Below, in pieces: positions 48,637 through 64,000 of a stretch of DNA of 64,000 bases (its first letter is position 1; the number at the start of each line of letters is the position of its first letter). Under the pieces are notes generated by a model. It saw only the letters and a list, made by a program, of their open reading frames with translations. It did no database searches and had not been told where the DNA came from. The position numbers were made by a program, and so were the translations under genes. The DNA is from Limnohabitans sp. Rim8 (GTDB taxonomy: Bacteria; Pseudomonadota; Gammaproteobacteria; Burkholderiales; Burkholderiaceae_C). The DNA lies in contig NZ_CAMDLM010000002.1 of the NCBI RefSeq assembly GCF_945901735.1, positions 62,001 through 126,000 on the forward strand, given 5' to 3'.

Positions 48637-50073
48637 TTAAATGCGTGACTCGGTCAAACCGAGGGTTGGGGGGACAGCGATAGAAAAAGAAGTGTTGCGT
48701 TTGACCAAGGGGCCAATCGCAACCAAGGTGAGAAACAACAGAAGCATTTCAACGTGGTAAACCATGCTGTACGCCACCGAGGGGTCCGTCAAACCGTCGC
48801 CCAGAGCGCCTTGCGAGGAAAGTGTGTTCACGATGTCGCGCAATGCACCACCAAAGAACATGGCCAGGCCAGCGGCTGCGGCTTGCACAGCCCCCCAAGC
48901 TCCCAAGGCCAAGCCGATGAAATTGGATTCAATGCGCATGGCCGTGAACAAAGTGCCCACCGCAAACAAGCCACCACCAAAGCCAATCCCCATGGCACCA
49001 AACCTGAACAGCCAGCCTGCATCCAAGGGCGCTGAAAAAATCACGGCAGAAAATGCAGGTAAGCCTGCCAATGCCCCATAAGCGGCCAGACGCATCGGGT
49101 CGATGCCTTTGGCCAATTGGCGGCCAGCCACATAAAAACCGATCAACCCACCCGCAGACAGCATGGCTGTCAGTGCACTGGTGGCGCCCACACTCAATTT
49201 CAGAATTTCACCGCCATAAGGCTCCAGAACAATGTCCTGCATGTTGAATCCCATGGTGCCCAAAGCCGTAGCCCATAAAAACCGTTTGGCGTGAGGTAAA
49301 GCGATGAATTCGGCCCAAACTTCTCTGAATGGGCGGCGAATTTCGGTTTTCATGGCCTTGACACGCTCAGGATTGCGAGGCTCTTGCTTCCAAAGCGCGA
49401 GGCCGTTGAGCAGCAACACCACCAGCGCCGTGCCTTGTACGACCTGAACCAGAATTTCGGGTGTGAAGTCGGCCAGCAAGAAGCTGTAGACCAAACTGCC
49501 AAAGACGGCTCCCACCAAGAGCATCGTGTACATCATGGCCACGACGCGTGGTCGGGTCTCTTCGCTGGCTTGGTCGGTGGCCAAGGCCAGACCGGCGGTT
49601 TGGGAGGTTTGCAAGCCTGCACCCACCATCAAGAAGGCGATGGCAGCAGCGCCTTGACCTACCCAATCCGGCACAGGAACTTGCCCACCCCCGGACAAGA
49701 CCAGCAATGCAAACGGCATGACCGCAAGCCCCAAAAATTGAATCATGGTGCCGCCCCACATGTAAGGCACTCGGCGCCAGCCAAAGGCGGAGATGTGGAC
49801 ATCGGATTGGTAGCCTGTGACCGCTCTGAAAGGCGCCACCAGCAGGGGAAGGGCCAACATCAAGGACACCAACCAAGCGGGGACGAACAATTCCACAATC
49901 ATGACCCGATTCAGCGTGCCGATCATCAAGGCCGTGGTGATGCCCATGGTGAATTTGAACAGTGACAAACGCAACAAACGCGCCATCGGCAAGCCAGGGC
50001 TGGCCACATTCGCAAACGGCAGCCAATTTACCGGCATTTGCTTGGCAAACTTGGCAAACGGTTTGGCTCTCAT
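48637..50073 (-). CDS. lhaA: LH1 assembly protein LhaA (PucC/BCH-type major facilitator family)
   Basis: A 478-residue membrane protein with about 12 helices (start RLLRLSLFKFTMGITTALMIGTLNRVMIVEL) and the family segment MLSAGGLIGFYVAGRQLAKGIDP. LhaA/PucC proteins chaperone light-harvesting complexes or deliver BChl. The start ATG overlaps the bchM stop by four bases. A second family member follows bchG. Confidence 0.93.
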   Translation of the reverse strand: MRAKPFAKFAKQMPVNWLPFANVASPGLPMARLLRLSLFKFTMGITTALMIGTLNRVMIVELFVPAWLVSLMLALPLLVAPFRAVTGYQSDVHISAFGWRRVPYMWGGTMIQFLGLAVMPFALLVLSGGGQVPVPDWVGQGAAAIAFLMVGAGLQTSQTAGLALATDQASEETRPRVVAMMYTMLLVGAVFGSLVYSFLLADFTPEILVQVVQGTALVVLLLNGLALWKQEPRNPERVKAMKTEIRRPFREVWAEFIALPHAKRFLWATALGTMGFNMQDIVLEPYGGEILKLSVGATSALTAMLSAGGLIGFYVAGRQLAKGIDPMRLAAYGALAGLPAFSAVIFSAPLDAGWLFRFGAMGIGFGGGLFAVGTLFTAMRIESNFIGLALGAWGAVQAAAAGLAMFFGGALRDIVNTLSSQGALGDGLTDPSVAYSMVYHVEMLLLFLTLVAIGPLVKRNTSFSIAVPPTLGLTESRI

Positions 50074-50768
50074 GAACGGATCCACTCCATCGCTTTGGAT
50101 TTGTAAAAACCACTGGATACTCTGTGCGCGCGGGCACAATGCCAGTCATTCAATGACTCGTGTGTCTTCATGAGATCGGCAATGCGTGTCTCAGCCATCG
50201 GCTCCAGCCATGGTGCACGGTCTCCCCTGGGGAGCAAACGACCTACAGAGATCATCAAGGCCAACATGGGTGTGCGGGGTGCAAAGGTAAACACAATGGA
50301 CTGGCTGGTGCGCTCAGCCAACTGTGCCAGTGCATGGACAGCATCTTCGGTGTCATAGTGAATGATGGAATCCATCGCCACCACATGGTCAAAGTGCCCC
50401 AATCCTTTGTCGAGCATGTCGCCGCTTTGAAACTCAACCAAATGTGCGACATCCGCTGGAATTCTTTCACGCGCCAGTTCGACCAAGGTGGGGGACAAAT
50501 CAATGGCCATCACTTCAGCGCCGAGACGGGCAGCCTCTACAGCCAAAGCACCTGTGCCACAGCCTGCATCCAAGATGCGTTTGCCCTTGAGGTCTTGACC
50601 TAACCATGACACCAAAGTCGACCTCATTTGATCGCGCCCTGCACGCACTGAGGCGCGAATGCGGCCCACCGGCGCATCGGAGGTCAATTTGGCCCACGCG
50701 GCAGCGGCTGTGCGATCGAAATAGTTTTCGATTTGGCCGCGGCGTTGTTCGTATGTGATGTCGCTCAT
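50070..50768 (-). CDS. bchM: Mg-protoporphyrin IX methyltransferase
   Basis: A 232-residue SAM-dependent enzyme that methylates the ring C propionate. The SAM loop is RILDAGCGTGALAVEAARLGA, followed by EVMAIDLSPTLVELARERI and FDHVVAMDSIIHY. Coupled to lhaA by an ATGA overlap and 11 bases from bchL. Confidence 0.95.
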   Translation of the reverse strand: MSDITYEQRRGQIENYFDRTAAAAWAKLTSDAPVGRIRASVRAGRDQMRSTLVSWLGQDLKGKRILDAGCGTGALAVEAARLGAEVMAIDLSPTLVELARERIPADVAHLVEFQSGDMLDKGLGHFDHVVAMDSIIHYDTEDAVHALAQLAERTSQSIVFTFAPRTPMLALMISVGRLLPRGDRAPWLEPMAETRIADLMKTHESLNDWHCARAHRVSSGFYKSKAMEWIRS

Positions 50769-50779
50769 GGTTCAAAGCC

Positions 50780-55482
<4,703 letters not shown>

Positions 55483-57050
55483 AAAGTGTCTCCGTCGTGA
55501 TCACCGAGATGCCGCGTTCGGTGGCGTATCTCTCGGTATTCCGCCGGGCCTTGCCTCGGACGAAAAATGGTATTTTTTTGAGCTCTTTCTCTGCGCCTGC
55601 ATCCCAAACTGATACGGTGATGCTTTCTGAAGTGGTGGATGCATTGGTTTTTTGTGCCTGATCCAAGGGCATCGCTTTCGTTGTGTCTTGAAGGCTTTGC
55701 GCGTGAACGCCACCACCCAGGTGGGAGGGCGCAGCATCTTCATGGAACTCAGAGTCGCCACGAAACATCCCAATCAAGTGCTCTTCCAAGCCCATCATCA
55801 GTGGGTGGACCCAGGTGTCGAACAGCACGCTGGCGCCCTCAAAGCCCATTTGCGGTGAGTAGCGGGCAGGGTAATCTTGCACATGCACTGGCGCTGAAAT
55901 GACCGCACACGGCACACCCAAGCGCTTGGCAATGTGGCGCTCCATTTGGGTGCCCAGCACCAACTCAGGATTCAATTGCGAAATGTGTGCTTCTATTTCC
56001 AAATAGTCGTCGCTGATCAATGGCTCTACACCGTAAATCTTTGCGGCGTCACGAACTTCCCGTGCAAACTCTCGGCTGTAAGTGCCAATGCCCACCACCG
56101 TGAAGCCCATTTCTTGCGCTGCCACTTTGGCGGCGGCCACGGCATGTGTGGCATCGCCAAACACAAACACCCGTTTGCCCGTCAAGTAGTTGGAATCGAC
56201 CGAGCGGCTGTACCAGGCAGCTCGCGACACGGCCTTGGACAAGGTGACTTCTGGATCGAACCCGGCAAGTTCCGCCACTTCCCGAATAAAAGCACAGGTT
56301 GCGTTGTGCCCAATGGGAATGGTTTTGGTGAAGGGCTGTTGAAAAGTACGTTGCAGCCACTGCGCGCTCAATTGGGCAATTTCAGGGTAGAGAACCACAT
56401 TGAAATCGGCATCGGCCAGGCGCGCGATATCGTCAGGCGTGGCCGTCAAAGGGGCCACCACATTGATCTCCACGCCCATGTCGGTCAGCAGCTTGCGTAT
56501 CTCTGCCAAGTCATCGCGGTGCCTGAATCCCAAGGCGGTGGGGCCCAAGATGTTGCACCGTGGCTTGGCAGGTTCTGCCCTTTGTTCGGCGGATTTGGGA
56601 GCAGCCAGGTGACGAACCAGTTGGTAGAAAGTTTCTGAAGCGCCCCAATTTTCTTTGCGCTGATACGACGGCAACTCCAGTGCCACCACCGGTATCGGCA
56701 ATTGCAGGGCTTTGCACAAACCGCCTGGGTCGTCTTGAATCAATTCGGCCGTGCAAGAGGCACCCACCAGCATGGCTTTGGGGGCGAATCTCTCAAACGC
56801 ATCGCGCGCAGCGGTCTTGAACAATTCGGCGGTGTCGCCGCCCAAATCACGCGCTTGGAATGTGGTGTAAGTGACGGGCGGGCGTTTTTGCAAGCGCTCG
56901 ATCATGGTGAACAGCAAATCGGCGTAAGTGTCACCTTGCGGTGCGTGCAACACGTAGTGCACGTCCTCCATCGCCGTGGCCACCCGCATCGCGCCCACAT
57001 GTGGCGGTCCTTCGTAAGTCCAGAGTGTCAATTGCATGGTGTGGACTCCT

Positions 57051-58840
<1,790 letters not shown>

Positions 58841-58870
58841 TTCTGACCTTTTTGAACATCAACTGAGCTC

Positions 58871-58899
58871 ACTTTAAGGACTGAAGCAGTGAGTGTCAA
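58871..58899 (-). promoter_or_regulatory. Sigma-70 promoter of the bchF superoperon
   Basis: On the reverse strand a perfect TTGACA (58899-58894) and TAAAGT (58876-58871) are separated by exactly 17 bases, 31 bases before the bchF ATG. The -35 lies inside the PpsR box. Confidence 0.8.
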
Positions 58900-58911
58900 T
58901 AAAAATTGACA
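58894..58911. promoter_or_regulatory. PpsR/CrtJ box between bchF and ppaA
   Basis: TGTCAATAAAAATTGACA is an exact TGT-N12-ACA palindrome with the extended TGTCA/TGACA arms. It covers the -35 of bchF and contains a TTGACA on the plus strand facing ppaA, so it can control both directions. Confidence 0.88.
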
Positions 58912-59000
58912 ATAACTGTGACATTCAGGGTTTACACCTAAATGGGTTGGCGCCAATTTACTTCACACTAGAGCGTCAATTCGAAGAAGAGGTGGTTGTA

Positions 59001-59849
59001 GTGGCTCAATTTAAATTTGAGAAGGCGGCTGTTTCTCAGAACAATCGGTGGACGTTTGAAAGTCAAGTTTCAAAGGCCAACTTTCGTCTGGGCGCCAGTC
59101 CACGTCTGGTTGGTGGCTCGACGTTTGACCAAAAGTCAGCGCTCGATCACCGCCAGGTGGTCTTGCTGGCTGAGGCTGCCCTCAAAAGCATGGATGAAAC
59201 TCGTGAGACCTTGATGGGGTGGCACCGCCAGGGCCACGCATTGGTGGACATTTACCTGAGCGGCATTGGTCTTGCAGCCCAATTATTGGGGGAGCGTTGG
59301 TTATCCGACGAGGTCGACTTTGTCCACTGCACCATTGCCCATTCTCGGCTGCACCAAACTTTGCATGAATTCAGCGCTGAATTTCTATCGGAAGGCTGCG
59401 CAAAGCCGAATGGCTTGAACTTGCTGCTGATGACCGAACCCAGCTCACAGCATGGTTTGGGGGTTTTCATGTTGAGTGAATTTTTCCGTCATGCGGGCTG
59501 GAACGTGACCCTCAGTGCCCCACAGGACATGGCCGAATTCAAGCGCACCTTTCATTCAGATTGGTTTGATGCGGTGGCCCTGTCCCTGTCCACGGATCGG
59601 CATTTAGACGCCGTGGCCCAGGCGTTGTCAGACATCTTGCCCTTGGTGGTGAATCCGAATTTGAAAGTGTTTGTCGGTGGTCCCATGGCGCAGATTGCGC
59701 CCTTGAGCCTGAGTTTCTCTGGAACCCATCTGTTGAATTGCAATGCCGCCCAAGCCGTGGCTATTGTGACGCAGTCGGTCAAAAAGACCGATCGTCAACC
59801 AAATGTGACATCGGGACTGTCCAAAAATTCCCTTATTCCTAATGTGTGA
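59001..59849 (+). CDS. ppaA: PpaA/AerR-type cobalamin-binding regulator
   Basis: A 282-residue protein with a B12-binding domain of the SCHIC type: LLGERWLSDEVDFVHCTIAHSRLHQTLHEF in the helical part, then the Rossmann part LLLMTEPSSQHGLGVFMLSEFFRHAGWNV and KVFVGGPMA. AerR/PpaA proteins modulate PpsR/CrtJ in response to light and B12. The start is GTG at 59001 behind GAAGAAGAGG; the frame is open up to a GTG at 58893 within the PpsR box, which could yield a longer form. It lies directly before ppsR. Confidence 0.85.
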   Translation: MAQFKFEKAAVSQNNRWTFESQVSKANFRLGASPRLVGGSTFDQKSALDHRQVVLLAEAALKSMDETRETLMGWHRQGHALVDIYLSGIGLAAQLLGERWLSDEVDFVHCTIAHSRLHQTLHEFSAEFLSEGCAKPNGLNLLLMTEPSSQHGLGVFMLSEFFRHAGWNVTLSAPQDMAEFKRTFHSDWFDAVALSLSTDRHLDAVAQALSDILPLVVNPNLKVFVGGPMAQIAPLSLSFSGTHLLNCNAAQAVAIVTQSVKKTDRQPNVTSGLSKNSLIPNV

Positions 59850-59871
59850 TCTCAGCACATACCACAGTGAG

Positions 59872-59877
59872 TATAAT
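59872..59877 (+). promoter_or_regulatory. -10 element upstream of ppsR
   Basis: A perfect TATAAT lies 50 bases before the ppsR ATG. No convincing -35 is 16-18 bases upstream and no exact PpsR box is present, so ppsR may have a weak, non-autoregulated promoter. Confidence 0.45.
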
Positions 59878-59927
59878 CACCCTTATATGTAAAGGGTTTT
59901 TCTGCCCAACATCACTCAAAGTCATCC

Positions 59928-61322
59928 ATGAACATTGATCAGCTCGAGCCACACACTTTTTCCAAGTTATTGGGAGTGGTGTCGGATTTGAGCCTGATCA
60001 TCAATGGCCAAGGTGTGGTCGAGGATGTGTCAACAGGACAAGACACAATGGCTTCCCTGGGCTGCCAAGCTTGGATTGGCAGGCGCTGGACAGACACGGT
60101 CACGGTGGAAAGCAAACAAAAGATACAAGACTTGCTCCGAGTGCAAGCCGATACCCCGTCCCTCCTTTGGCGGCATGTGAACCATCCCACCCCCTCGGGT
60201 GGGGAGGCCGCCATCCAGTACATCACGGTCAATATCAAAGGGCAGAAGCTGCTGGCCGTGGGGCGCAACATGGAGCGTTTAGCCGAACTGCAACGCCGTT
60301 TGGTGGAGACGCAACAGTCGGTGGAGCGTGATTATTTGAGACTGCGGCACATTGAGGCGCGTTATCGGGTTTTGTTCGAAACCTCCCCTGAAGCCGTGAT
60401 GATGGTCGATGCCCATTCTTACCGCTTGTTGGAAGTCAATGTCGGTGCGCAAGCGCTTTTCAAAGACGCTGGCAAGCGCTTGGTTGGGCGTGATTTTCGT
60501 GAATGTTTCTTGGTGGGGAACCAGGGTGAGGTTCAGGCCTTGCTCAGGACCGCGCTGGCTACCGGTCGGATTGAAATGTGCTCAGCGAGCATCTTCGGTT
60601 CATCGTTGGTCATGACGGTCTCTGCCACGGTCTTCAGGCAAGAAGGAGGTGCTCAGTTTTTGGTGCGATTGACCCCGCAAGAAGGCTCGGCGGCTTTGGG
60701 CCTGGAATCAGACACGTCGGCCGTTTTGAGCCAGGCCATGGCGCATTTCCCAGATGGCTGGCTGCTCACGGACACTTCAGGCACGGTCAAAAGTGTCAAT
60801 GAAGAGGGTATGGCCCTCCTGGGGTTGACGGCCGCATCCCAAGTGATCGGACAACCTCTTGAGCGCTGGTTGGTCAGGGGCGCAGTCGATTGGGGTGTTC
60901 TCAGTACTTCGTTGAAGCAACAATTGACGGTGCGCAATTTCGCCACCGAAGTGACCACGTTGTCGGGCATGACCTTGCCCGTAGAAATTTCGGCGGTGTA
61001 TTTGGCCAAGCCTGAGCCTTTGTACGCTGTGTTTGTTCGCGACATGGACCGCCGCATGCAGGGGACTTCCCTTGCTGCCCAGGCGCTTCCCAACCCCTTT
61101 TTGGAGCTGTCGCAGTTGGTGGGACGTCGCCCCATCAAGGACATTGTGGGCGATACGGTGGACACCATTGAGCGCATGTGCATTGAGGCGGCCTTGGAGC
61201 TCACGCACAACAACCGCGCCTCTGCCGCTGAAATGTTGGGGCTATCGCGGCAAAGCCTGTATGTCAAGTTGCGTCGCTTTGGCATTTTGTCGGACAACGA
61301 CCCTGATTCATCAGCCCTTTGA
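59928..61322 (+). CDS. ppsR: Transcriptional repressor PpsR/CrtJ
   Basis: A 464-residue regulator with an N-terminal domain, two PAS domains (RYRVLFETSPEAVMMVDAHSYRLLEVN near residue 145 and DGWLLTDTSGTVKSVNEEGMALLGL near 275) and a C-terminal FIS-type HTH (ALELTHNNRASAAEMLGLSRQSLYVKLRRFGI). Cys418 in the HTH matches the redox-active cysteine of CrtJ/PpsR. It binds TGT-N12-ACA sites as a redox/light-responsive repressor; seven such sites lie in this window. Confidence 0.95.
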   Translation: MNIDQLEPHTFSKLLGVVSDLSLIINGQGVVEDVSTGQDTMASLGCQAWIGRRWTDTVTVESKQKIQDLLRVQADTPSLLWRHVNHPTPSGGEAAIQYITVNIKGQKLLAVGRNMERLAELQRRLVETQQSVERDYLRLRHIEARYRVLFETSPEAVMMVDAHSYRLLEVNVGAQALFKDAGKRLVGRDFRECFLVGNQGEVQALLRTALATGRIEMCSASIFGSSLVMTVSATVFRQEGGAQFLVRLTPQEGSAALGLESDTSAVLSQAMAHFPDGWLLTDTSGTVKSVNEEGMALLGLTAASQVIGQPLERWLVRGAVDWGVLSTSLKQQLTVRNFATEVTTLSGMTLPVEISAVYLAKPEPLYAVFVRDMDRRMQGTSLAAQALPNPFLELSQLVGRRPIKDIVGDTVDTIERMCIEAALELTHNNRASAAEMLGLSRQSLYVKLRRFGILSDNDPDSSAL

Positions 61323-61330
61323 TGACTGAG

Positions 61331-61348
61331 TGTCTCAATTTTTTTACA
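61331..61348. promoter_or_regulatory. PpsR/CrtJ box 1 upstream of bchG
   Basis: TGTCTCAATTTTTTTACA is an exact TGT-N12-ACA palindrome directly after ppsR. Confidence 0.8.
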
Positions 61349-61353
61349 CATCG

Positions 61354-61371
61354 TGTAAACATTGATTGACA
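61354..61371. promoter_or_regulatory. PpsR/CrtJ box 2 upstream of bchG
   Basis: TGTAAACATTGATTGACA is a second exact palindrome 5 bases after the first; its right arm is the -35 of the bchG promoter. Confidence 0.85.
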
Positions 61372-61393
61372 ACACCGGAAGTCTTCTCATAAT
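61366..61393 (+). promoter_or_regulatory. Promoter of bchG
   Basis: TTGACA (61366-61371) and CATAAT (61388-61393) with a 16-base spacer. The expected transcription start falls at about 61400, the bchG ATG itself, so the message could be leaderless. Confidence 0.65.
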
Positions 61394-61399
61394 GGGCGC

Positions 61400-62323
61400 A
61401 TGGACACCCAGAGCCTTGAACTGACAAAACCACTGATCCGGCCGCGTTTGCGCACCGTGGCGGAGTTGCTCAAACCGATCACTTGGTTTCCACCGGTATG
61501 GGCTTTTGCATGTGGTGCCGTCGCTTCGGGCCAAAGCCTGTCAGACCATTGGTTGTTGATTTGTTTGGGGCTGATTTTGACCGGACCCTTGGTTTGCGCC
61601 AGTAGCCAAGCGGTGAATGACTGGTTTGATCGCCATGTGGACGCCATCAATGAACCGCAAAGGCCCATCCCTTCAGGCCGCATGCCTGGCCAATGGGGCT
61701 TGGGCATCGCTGTCTTGTGGACGGTTCTGTCTTTGCTGTGGGCCACCTTAATGGGCACCTGGGGCTTTGTGGCTTGCGCACTGGCCATTGCCCTGTCTTG
61801 GGCCTACAGCGCGCCACCAATGCGGCTGAAAAACAACGGTTGGTATGGCAATGCGGCATGTGCACTCAGTTACGAAGGCTTGGCATGGCTGACCGGCACG
61901 GCCGTCCTGTTGGGTGGTGCGTGGCCGGGTGAGAAGGCGATTTACTTGGCCATGCTGTACAGCTTGGGTGCCCACGGCATCATGACCTTGAACGACTTCA
62001 AGGCCATCGAGGGAGACCGGAAAATGGGCGTGGCCTCTTTGCCCGTTCAGCTGGGGGCCTCGGGCGCGGCGCGCGTGGCCTGTGTGCTGATGTGGCTGCC
62101 CCAAGTGGCGGTGGCTGCGCTCCTGGTGCATTGGCAATTGCCTGGGCATGCCTTGGCTGTGCTGGTCTTGAGTTTCTTGCAGTGGCCCTTGATGTGGAAA
62201 TTTCTGAAGCAACCGATTGAGCGGGCTCTGCATGTGAGTGCTTTTGGGGTGCCCTTGTTTGTCAGCGGCATGATGGTCAGTGCCTGGGGCTTGCGTCAGA
62301 TCAATGCGCTGGGGGTCTCATGA
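61400..62323 (+). CDS. bchG: Bacteriochlorophyll a synthase
   Basis: A 307-residue UbiA-type prenyltransferase that esterifies bacteriochlorophyllide with geranylgeranyl or phytyl diphosphate. The first motif is SQAVNDWFDRHVDAINEPQRPIPSGR and the second is LNDFKAIEGDRKMGVASLPVQLG; it has about eight hydrophobic helices. No ribosome-binding site precedes the ATG. Its stop overlaps the next start by four bases. Confidence 0.95.
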   Translation: MDTQSLELTKPLIRPRLRTVAELLKPITWFPPVWAFACGAVASGQSLSDHWLLICLGLILTGPLVCASSQAVNDWFDRHVDAINEPQRPIPSGRMPGQWGLGIAVLWTVLSLLWATLMGTWGFVACALAIALSWAYSAPPMRLKNNGWYGNAACALSYEGLAWLTGTAVLLGGAWPGEKAIYLAMLYSLGAHGIMTLNDFKAIEGDRKMGVASLPVQLGASGAARVACVLMWLPQVAVAALLVHWQLPGHALAVLVLSFLQWPLMWKFLKQPIERALHVSAFGVPLFVSGMMVSAWGLRQINALGVS

Positions 62324-63666
62324 ACGCTCAAACCTTTGGTTGGTTGGACATCATCCGTTTGGGCCTGATCCAAGCCTGTTTGGGGGCTGTGGTGGTGGTG
62401 ACGACCTCTACCCTCAATCGCATCATGGTGGTTGAGTTGGCGCTGCCCGCGTTGTTGCCGGGGTTTTTGGTGGCTTGGCATTACGCGGTGCAAATGGTGC
62501 GTCCACGCATGGGCTTTGGCGCAGACCAGGGTCGGCGCAGTACGCCTTGGATGATGGGGGGCATGGTCGTCTTGGGGGTGGGCGGTGTGCTGGCGGCCTT
62601 GGCCACCTTGTGGATGGCGACTTCGCTGTGGCAAGGCATGGCCTTGGCCATGCTGGCTTTCAGTCTGATCGGCTTGGGTGTGAGCGCCTGTGGCACGTCA
62701 CTGTTGACGCTGATGGCCAAGCGCGTACCGGCTGAGCGTCGGGCGCAGGCGGCCACCACCGTGTGGCTGATGATGATCATGGGTTTTGCCATCACCGCTG
62801 GCGTCGTTGGCAAGCTGATTGACCCCTACACACCCGATATATTGTGGCGGGTGTCGGCAGGCTTGAGCATTTTGACCACGGCGCTGACGGCCCTGTGTCT
62901 TTGGGGTTTGGAGAAACCCGATGCACAGGGGGTGTCCGCGAAACCCAGTATCCCTGTCAATTTCAAGCGCACCTTGCAGGGCATTTGGGCCGAGCCGCAG
63001 GCGAAAACCTTCACGATTTTTATCTTCCTGTCGATGCTGGCCTACAGCGCGCAAGATTTGATTTTGGAGCCGTTTGCAGGGGCTGTTCACGGCATGTCGC
63101 CTGGCCAGACCACGCAGCTTTCTGGGTGGCACCACATGGGGGTCTTGGTGGGCATGCTGTCTATGGCAGCGGCCAGTTCGCGCTGGGTTGCTGGGCGCCT
63201 GGGTTCTGTGCAGGTCTGGATGTGGGGCGGTTGCTTGCTGTCTGCCTTGGCCACGGTGGGCTTGTCCCTCTCGGCGACAGCCACCTTGGCGATGCCCTGG
63301 CCCATCAAAGCCAATGTGATTTTCTTGGGCGTGGCCAATGGCGCGTTCTCCATTGCCGCCATTGCCACCATGATGCGTCTGGCGGGTGAAGGCGGTTCTG
63401 GCACCGAGGGCACGCGCATGGGCTTGTGGGGCGCTGCACAAGCCATGGCGTTTGCCATGGGGGGATTGGTCGGCACCGGTGCGAGTGATTTGGCGCACTG
63501 GGTGTTGGGTGAGTCTGAGTCCGCTTATCAGGCGGTATTTGCATTTCAAGCACTGATGTTTTTGGCTTCAGCATGGGTGGCTTTGCGCGTTCGCACAGCG
63601 TACGCCACGGCCCAGCACAAAGCACAAGATCATCAAGTCTTATGGAAAGATGGGGCAACCACATGA
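62320..63666 (+). CDS. PucC/BCH-type major facilitator family protein following bchG
   Basis: A 448-residue, about 12-helix membrane protein of the LhaA/PucC family: start IIRLGLIQACLGAVVVVTTSTLNRIMVVELALPALLPG, and HYAVQMVRPRMGFGADQGRR. In Rhodobacter an orf428-type gene occupies this place between bchG and bchP. The role is probably delivery of BChl or assembly of antenna complexes. It overlaps both neighbours by four bases. Confidence 0.92.
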   Translation: MNAQTFGWLDIIRLGLIQACLGAVVVVTTSTLNRIMVVELALPALLPGFLVAWHYAVQMVRPRMGFGADQGRRSTPWMMGGMVVLGVGGVLAALATLWMATSLWQGMALAMLAFSLIGLGVSACGTSLLTLMAKRVPAERRAQAATTVWLMMIMGFAITAGVVGKLIDPYTPDILWRVSAGLSILTTALTALCLWGLEKPDAQGVSAKPSIPVNFKRTLQGIWAEPQAKTFTIFIFLSMLAYSAQDLILEPFAGAVHGMSPGQTTQLSGWHHMGVLVGMLSMAAASSRWVAGRLGSVQVWMWGGCLLSALATVGLSLSATATLAMPWPIKANVIFLGVANGAFSIAAIATMMRLAGEGGSGTEGTRMGLWGAAQAMAFAMGGLVGTGASDLAHWVLGESESAYQAVFAFQALMFLASAWVALRVRTAYATAQHKAQDHQVLWKDGATT

Positions 63667-64000
63667 CAGCAACTGATTTTGATTTCGTCGTCGTTGGGGG
63701 CGGCCCGTCTGGCGCCACCGCTGCACATGATTTGTCGAGCGAGGGTTGGCGCGTCTTGTTGCTGGACAGGCAAGGGCGCCCCAAGCCGTGTGGGGGTGCC
63801 ATCCCCCCTCGCTTGATCAAGGACTTTGATATTCCAGACCATTTGCTGGTGGCCAAAATCAAATGTGCCCGCATGATCTCGCCGGCGGACAAGCAAGTCG
63901 ACATGCACATTGACAACGGTTATGTGGGCATGGTGGACAGGCAAGATTTTGATGAATTTTTGCGCGTGCGTGCGGCGCAATCGGGCGCGATTCGCCAGCA
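63663..64000 (+). CDS. bchP: Geranylgeranyl diphosphate/BChl reductase, N-terminal part (cut by window edge)
   Basis: The first 112 codons are visible: FAD motif FVVVGGGPSGATAAHDL, then LLLDRQGRPKPCGGAIPPRLIKDF and MVDRQDFDEFLRVRAAQSG, all typical of BchP/ChlP. It reduces the geranylgeranyl tail to phytyl. The ATG at 63663 overlaps the preceding stop by four bases. Confidence 0.93.
   Translation, partial: MTATDFDFVVVGGGPSGATAAHDLSSEGWRVLLLDRQGRPKPCGGAIPPRLIKDFDIPDHLLVAKIKCARMISPADKQVDMHIDNGYVGMVDRQDFDEFLRVRAAQSGAIRQ

Noticed and set aside
58917-58936. Second PpsR box next to ppaA (TGT...ACA)
   Set aside because: The spacing is 14 rather than 12 bases and the arms do not match; not an exact site.

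Overview
The window looks like chromosomal DNA of an aerobic anoxygenic phototrophic betaproteobacterium (Burkholderiales, most likely Comamonadaceae, in the style of freshwater Limnohabitans/Rhodoferax relatives). This rests on protein character and gene order: nadE-glnB, the ECF sigma/DUF3619/DUF3106/RDD cassette beside ilvBNC-pssA-leuA, a phaCAB operon, and a photosynthesis gene cluster (PGC) with acsF, crtA and pufC. The genus is inferred, not proven.

Left part (1-22.3 kb) is housekeeping: a FemAB/GNAT-like protein (partial), nadE, glnB, a LOG-family protein, an RDD membrane protein, a sigma factor cassette, ilvB-ilvN-ilvC, pssA, a leucine leader peptide plus attenuator in front of leuA, a D,D-endopeptidase, an IclR regulator, the N-degron transferases bpt and aat, pgeF, phaC-phaA-phaB, and a qmcA/nfeD pair.

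From 22.7 kb to the right edge the window is a PGC. The left flank carries bciA (+), a second bchC-like gene (-) and an alpha/beta hydrolase (+). Then comes a rightward superoperon crtE-crtF-bchC-bchX-bchY-bchZ-pufB-orf74-pufA-pufL-pufM-pufC-crtA-crtD-crtC (26.3-40.4 kb). It meets head-on, with only 5 bases between stop codons, a leftward superoperon bchF-N-B-H-L-M-lhaA-puhA-puhB-puhC-acsF-puhE-crtI-crtB-orf69-DUF2269-SDR (58.8-40.5 kb). To the right lie the regulators ppaA/aerR and ppsR and a third rightward unit bchG-pucC-like-bchP (cut by the window edge).

Seven exact TGT-N12-ACA palindromes (PpsR/CrtJ boxes) sit where expected: two before crtE, two (8 bp apart) before bchC, one between bchF and ppaA, and two before bchG. 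The genes encode BChl a synthesis from Mg-protoporphyrin onward (chelatase H, methyltransferase, aerobic cyclase, dark protochlorophyllide and chlorophyllide reductases, hydratase, dehydrogenase, synthase), carotenoids of the spheroidene/spheroidenone type, the reaction centre L, M, H and tetraheme cytochrome subunits, and LH1. bchI, bchD, bchE, pufQ, pufX and puc (LH2) genes are not in the window.

The most unusual item is orf74 (33857-34081): a well-translated small membrane protein between pufB and pufA. It resembles an LH1 beta polypeptide but has Gln in place of the bacteriochlorophyll-ligating His, so it may be an undescribed LH1/RC-associated subunit. Other points are the second bchC, a 349-base out-of-frame crtD/crtC overlap, and three small conserved-looking genes at the tail of the crtI-crtB operon.
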